A stretch of 64,000 nt of DNA from positions 14,169,336-14,233,335 of the forward strand of contig OX359283.1 in NCBI GenBank assembly GCA_947179155.2. Direction: 5' to 3'. A program made the translations under genes and the position numbers. This stretch comes from Hedera helix. Taxonomy: Eukaryota > Streptophyta > Magnoliopsida > Apiales > Araliaceae. The notes beneath the pieces were generated by a model. The model had not been told where the DNA came from. It saw nothing but the letters and a program-made list of their open reading frames with translations, and did not search any database. Below, piece after piece: positions 58,596-64,000 of this stretch; within the stretch, counting starts at the first letter, position 1; every line of letters begins with the position of its first letter.

Positions 58596-59430
58596 CTAAT
58601 GACTACGCATTCCACGATGGATCGCATCATCATACTCCTTATCCCCCATGGCCATCACCAAACTCCTATTGATAGTGTGCATGGACTGACCCTCTTCAGC
58701 TGGGTAGTAGTGCACCCTGCTCTGAAATCTGCCAAATAAAGAGCGATAGACATAACTGAGCCTATCGATTCTCACCCTCTTCTCGCAAACCTAGCCCTCC
58801 AGTTCTAACATCTGCCCATATGCTGCATCTCTCTGGGTCTCCATCCCAATCCTATTTTCTATTGCCTCTTACCAGTGAACCCTGATGGCGTCTTTCTCTG
58901 CCTGTACTCTTAGCTTTAGTCACTGCCAACTTAGCCTGTAGTTCAGCGTCCTGATTAATCATCTGATGGGTTAGCAACCCAATGTGCTCTACAGAGTCCT
59001 TATAACCCTATACCTGCTCCTCTAGTCCCGCTATCTGCTCCTTCAGCTCTGTGTTCTCGCTAGAGAACTTATAAGCTACTGCCTTATACTGATCCTCTAA
59101 ATGCTGGTAGGTCAGATTCTCCTCCTCTAAATGCTGGACTCTTGTCTCTAACTCTTCGTTCTTCGTAGTCAGCTCATCGATGATGTCACTAACAGTAATG
59201 CCCATGCCATCAGCATACTCAGCTGACTCTTTCTCCTCAAACTTTGGCTCTGCCTCATCCTCACTGTAGGGCCTCATCACCCCACCTCTGACTGGCTCCT
59301 CTCTATCCCCCATCTCTGGATCAGACTCTGGATCCTCTATCAGTGCAGCCACCAATGGCTGTGCAGTATATATGTGGATATCAATGAAATCCTCCTCAGC
59401 TGTGTAACTAGTCTGTCTAATCTCAGGTAT
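58596..59430 (-). pseudogene. Extra reading frame upstream of gag, copy 2
   Basis: Homologue of 2759-3523. The long open piece 59008-59466 contains the acidic N-terminus (EDPESDPEMGDREEP, RPYSEDEAEPKFEEKESAEYA) and the coiled-coil middle (TTKNEELETRVQHLEEENL). After a frameshifted centre, the C-terminus is again recognisable (GQSMHTINRSLVMAMG, then a stop at 58596-58598 in the same place as copy 1). The likely start codon has decayed to ATA at 59428-59430, directly after GATTATAG. The long open N-terminal half in an old element suggests past selection. Confidence 0.72.
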
Positions 59431-59620
59431 CCTATAATCACACATATAACATGACATCAGTATCACAATAAAATATATTCATTAATGAAATGAAAGTATA
59501 TTTAATTGTGTTACTCCTTAACTCGATGAATTTTCTCATTTTATCTCCTATAACTCTAAATGAGTTAACTTTTCTAAGGTTATATCCTAAAGTTTCACAA
59601 CCTAAAGTTCTATAACCTAC
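59431..59620 (-). other. Leader of copy 2 between primer site and pre-gag frame
   Basis: Non-coding. On the minus strand the first bases (GTAGGTTATAGAACTTTAGG) resemble copy 1 and the LARD. The end has TACTGAT then ATTATAG, a branch-point/acceptor-like pair matching copy 1. Confidence 0.5.
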
Positions 59621-59633
59621 AGCTCTAATACCA
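59621..59633 (-). other. Primer-binding site, copy 2 (mutated)
   Basis: On the minus strand TGGTATTAGAGCT; one C>T change from the initiator tRNA-Met complement. It lies three bases after the 5' LTR end. Confidence 0.88.
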
Positions 59634-59636
59634 ACC

Positions 59637-62600
59637 TATGATGACCCCAAATCCGGGTTCCATAACCTCGGGTTTGGTTCTCACTATCCAAAATATAATA
59701 ACAACTAAATATATAATCTTCATTTAAACTTCGCGGAATAATACATAAATGTTCCTTATAACAAGGACTACAATCCCAAGGTTTATAACCTTAACATAAA
59801 CAGTTCATATCTTAAGGGATTACAAAAGATTTATAAATTGTAATTACATATTTAAACAATAAATTAACATGCCATAATCTAATCTAAGCTCTAACTTTTC
59901 CCTTGTCTTTGTCCTGTCCTTCTTGGAGAATTCGGGTTAGCTGAAAATTATTCATGATATAGCAAGGGTGAGAAACTAGCTTGCTTAACAAGTTTAAGAA
60001 TAGTAAATATATAAGGTTTGATATATCACGAGTGAATGATAATAACTTTAGGGTTTTCAACAATGTATAGTAATTGTGAAAGAACAATAATCAATTTTTA
60101 AATGAACAGAAATAATTAAATCTTTACTGCTGAGTAGTCACCAAGGACTCTGAACTAACAAGGGCAAAATAGAGTTTCCTCTGACCCTTTCAGTAATTTG
60201 GTTTTCAAGGGGATCAGCCTATTCAACCCCCTGTATATGCATTACATTTAGTCATCTTGCGCAAAGGTCAATTTTCCGACATATGATCCCCTTTTCTAGG
60301 GTTGTTCAATTCTCAGACTTACTATAAGAATCCGCATTAATCAATGGTTTGGATATCTTTTAAAAGTATTCAAGTTATTGAATTTATACATATAGTGTCT
60401 AGCCGAACAATTAGCTTAGATATTCTCAAACAATTCATGAATCAAAGAACTATAAAGCTTCAAATGCATTATGTGGGAATTCATAAATAATATGAATGTG
60501 GATTAACTTTAAATAATTAAACCACTTAAACTCTTGTAAGAATAATTACAAGTTCAGGTATATAAAACTTGCTCAATGTAAACTTGAGTAAGGTTAGGAA
60601 AACTTGTCTCGACTGTTGATTACTGCTAACCAATACAACTTAATTTCCTTTGAAAAGACCTAACAATTTAATCAAGTTAATCTTTCAATTAGTATCATAC
60701 CTAGGTTCATATAATAAGCATTGTACATCATAATTTACTAACTCTTAATCACATAATTTAATAATTAAGGTTATGTCAAACACTTAAGAAATATTATCAT
60801 TATTTGATAATATTTTCATCACATAAAACCTGTACTTATCATTAATACAGTTTAAAAATTCTATCTAATATTATTAACCATTTAATAATATTTTATTAAT
60901 TTTATAATATTATTAATTATTTAATAATATTTTATTCATTATTTAATATTATTAATCATTTAATAATATTTTATTTATTTTATAATATTATTAATTATTT
61001 AATAATATTTTATTCATTTTATAATATTATTAATCATTTAATAATATTTTAATCCTTTAAAACTTGTTAAATATTAATGTTATATAAAATTACATTTTCT
61101 GACCTATTTTATCTTCAAAAGATCCGACCCAACCCATTTTATTTGGCCCGACTCGACTTGGTTAATAAACACTTTATTTTTAATCAAATTGTTCTACCGC
61201 TGCGGCAGTGAGGAACCCCGCTGCGGTGCTAGTTCAGATTTTTAAATCTTAGAGTGTTTCACCGCTGCGACGGTAGTTCAAATTTGTAAGTCTAAAGTGT
61301 TTCACCGCTATGCGGTTAGGACCATCGCTACGACGGTAGCTCTGATTTTCAAAACCCTAATTTTCTAACTTTGATTTTTTTTGTTCAATCTTTTATAAAA
61401 TGAGATATACATGTCCAAAATACATCAAATCAGTTTGGCTATCTTTCTAACTTCTTGTTTTTTAACATTTCATGGTTCGATCTCGTTTTCAAAAACGTTT
61501 TTGACATAATATGCGAGGTCGATCATTCCAGGGTTTTAAAACGACATAGTTTGCGGTAAAAGTCATAACTTGCTCATTTTTTCGTACTTTTGAGAGATTC
61601 AAGTTGGGTTATTTTTATCACTAATAAATGTAACTTTGTAGCCATCAAAATCAAATAACCATTTTTAGATTTCAAACTACCACCATATATATAACATAGC
61701 TAGTTATGGTTTTACCAGTAAAGCTTTATATGCACATTTCTACTACTTATTTTCATACCAAGCATACAAATACACATAGTAGACATACTAAACCATGAAT
61801 CTTCATATATATCCAAGATCTAGTATTATAGAATATCAAAATAAGTTTTGAACGGTTAAAAATATATTTTGACCGATAAGTATATATATAGACTATAGAA
61901 TTAAACTAAGGAAGGTATAGAACATTTTTCAACCTTCTAGATTTGAATGCTCTTCTTATTCTTGAGATGAATTTGGCTAAGAACTCCACCTTGAATATTT
62001 TCTAGTAATCTCTTTGGTGGACTCACAAGCTCTTAAGAGTTCTCTCACTTTTCTCTCTAAGAAGCTCTCTTTTTTCTCTCTTAGTGTTCTAGCAAAATGA
62101 CTAACAACATAAACCATTGGTGAAGCACTCTGTTTATAGCACTTTAGTAAACCTTCATTAACTCCTTAATCAACTAACATTGATGAAAGTAGAAACAAAT
62201 CTAGGTTTACTATTAGATTGATTGACATAAGGATTGACATGTTGATTGACTATGGTGGTTGAACAACTAAAGCTTTGTGTGCAATTGAAGCAACTTTGAG
62301 CAACAAGCCACCCATGTGGGCCCCTCCTCCTAGCTGACGGCCAAAGTGGTTTTTTATAACCAATTTTGACTTTGATTTGGGCTCCACTTAGGACTATAGA
62401 ATTTAATTTATTGGGCTCATTTATTTAACTTGTTTAAGCTCAATTTATTTATTCCATTGGGCTAACATTAACTAACTCATGCTACATTTAATTAAAGTAA
62501 GCATTGGGCTAGTTCATAGACCATTGAATTAACCATGGTCATGGACTACTAGGTTTATTTTATTAAATCTAATTTAATAATTCATTTGGACTTAAAATAT

Positions 62601-62665
62601 AATCCAATTAGATTTGCTTTAATTAATTCTACTGTCTTGCTATATTATTTGATTAATTAAACACA

Positions 62666-62707
<42 letters not shown>

Positions 62708-62838
62708 TATATATATATATATATATATATATTCATTCCATCATTTAAATGCATAATCAATTCATACAAAAATTTTAATTCATTGATAATTATCTAACAA
62801 TCATAATTACAATGGACTTAGAACTCGTGGTTATTACA
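59637..62838 (-). mobile_element. 5' LTR of Ty3/gypsy copy 2
   Basis: 3.2 kb. On the minus strand it starts TGTAATAACCACG at 62838 and ends at 59637 (terminal CA decayed to TA). ATTTT follows at 62839-62843. TATAAACA lies at 62131-62138, the GC cassette at 61190-61345 and the AT array (about 5 units) at 60868-61050. Confidence 0.93.
62660..62731. repeat. (AC)n-(AT)n compound microsatellite
   Basis: About 46 bases of AC with one T interruption, followed by about 26 bases of AT, inside the copy 2 5' LTR. Confidence 0.93.
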
Positions 62839-64000
62839 ATTTTACAAATCCTTAACCAGTATATGACATGTTATTCTTCTGAACAATAATTTGATCTGCA
62901 TAGAATGAACAACTTATATTGGTGGGTTCACCTGCATCTGTGGATTTTATAAATACAATTTTTTTTTATTGAGAGAAGAGACTTTGTTAGTTTTCACACA
63001 ATTTTCCACATTCAGAGGTAAGGTTGAGACTTTAAACCCTAACCCAGATCTATTAGAGACTACTCTCTAACTTGTAATCAAGTTATTTATAAATGAGGTA
63101 GATTTATTCCACATAAAGATTGTTCTTTCTAATTCTTATATCTTAGAGACTAAAGTAGACTCTCTCTTTGCATTGGTGTCAGTTATTTATCTCAATTTAT
63201 TATTCTCAGCTTCAAGTTTGGATAGAGAGGTAGTGCTTTGTAGAGTTACTTCCAACTCTTCTTTCACTTTCTCTTTTTCCTTTTGAAGAAGAGAATAATC
63301 TTTTGATAGAACCTGAACATCTTCATGTATTGATGCAAGTCAGAGGTTATATCATGTAATGCAGTTCTCAGATCATCAATATTAACATTAGGATAATTGA
63401 AATCAAATACCTCATTTATGTCTATCTTTATACGATTAACGGGTATGCTGGTGCTTTCATCTATAGCCATTAGGCATAGATTTGCTATTTGAGGTTCTTC
63501 ATTGTCACTTAATTCTGTACCGTCATGTTCAGAATCACTCCATGAACTCTGCAACAAATCATTTGCCCTTTTGTGTTGCTTCTTGTAGCTGTTGAATTCT
63601 TTCTTCAAATGGAGCTTCTTCTTATCTTTTTTTATCTACTCCCTTATAGGCTTGTTACATTCAGCAATTAAATGATCTGGCTTCTTTCAATTGTAACAAA
63701 GATCATTTTCTTGATCTCTGTTGTTGTTCCCTCTGTTGATGTGATTCCACCTAGACCTTATGTTGTAGTTCTTCTTCGTGAACTTATTTAACCTTTTTGT
63801 TAAGAGAGGAACATCCTCATCATCACTTTCTTCATTTTTCTCATTAGATTCCTCTTCAGCTTCGACTTTAGATAGAGCTTCAATAGCCTCAAGAGCTGCA
63901 CCTTTTTCTTTCTTCTTTCCTTCAGAGATTATTTCTGCTATTTGATTTAGCTCTAGCTCATATATAAGTAGATTTCCATAGAGCTTCTGAACAGTCATCG
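62839..64000 (-). pseudogene. gag: Ty1/copia gag (UBN2-type) and downstream part, degenerate
   Basis: Minus strand, entering from the right edge. The open piece 63687-63998 holds MTVQKLYGNLLIYELELNQ, an acidic stretch, and TKRLNKFTKKN. The zinc knuckle follows near 63660-63690, where CYN is followed by a stop in place of the second Cys. The piece 63264-63608 holds KKQHKRANDLLQSSWSDSE and then a coiled-coil-like linker (EELEVTLQ, SKLEAENNKLR) runs on to about 63180. Ser/Asn-rich sequence continues to 62839, where gypsy copy 2 begins. Homology resumes at 45653. The N-terminus of Gag lies outside the window. Confidence 0.85.

Overview
The window is plant nuclear DNA, most likely from a eudicot. 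It is AT-rich, dominated by nested LTR retrotransposons primed by initiator tRNA-Met, and carries one intron-containing plant-specific gene. That gene, at 27583-30714 on the plus strand, is a growth-regulating factor (GRF) transcription factor with QLQ and WRC domains and a miR396 target site. I see no other credible host protein gene. The species cannot be fixed from the sequence alone.

Left block (1-25605). A decayed Ty3/gypsy chromovirus (Tekay/Del-like, copy 1, plus strand) runs in from the left edge: 5' LTR, primer site, an extra pre-gag reading frame, gag, pol with chromodomain, polypurine tract, 3' LTR. Its 3' LTR is split by a solo LTR (family A, 11356-25044, target duplication GTACT). 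Family A is itself split by a young non-autonomous LARD-type element on the minus strand (14720-24528, target duplication CAACC). The LARD has nearly identical 3.4-kb LTRs around a 3-kb non-coding core.

Middle (25606-45653). The GRF gene starts about 2 kb beyond the end of the left nest. Between them lie a 32-base G run and small mariner-like MITEs. Downstream come roughly 8 kb of intergenic DNA with MITEs and simple repeats. A hAT-like non-autonomous element follows (39492-43842), split by a solo LTR of the LARD family (family C, 40020-43516, duplication TCGAC). Beyond it lies part of an old Ty1/copia pol on the minus strand.

Right block (45654-62838). A second copy of the chromovirus lineage (copy 2, minus strand, duplication ATTTT) is inserted in that copia element, whose gag continues at 62839-64000. 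Copy 2 gag is split by another solo LTR (family B, 53344-58097), which carries a 338-bp MITE (54277-54614, TTA duplication). The layers read copia > gypsy copy 2 > solo LTR B > MITE.

The main points of interest are these. Both chromovirus copies share an acidic coiled-coil reading frame upstream of gag, and splice-acceptor-like signals sit just before both start codons. The LTR families repeat one modular plan: a GC-rich palindrome cassette, an AT-palindrome region, and a conserved TGAGC...GCTCA stem-loop. In copy 1 the AT region is a true higher-order repeat. The LARD keeps the cis signals of the autonomous lineage and carries a second, foreign polypurine/LTR-start junction.
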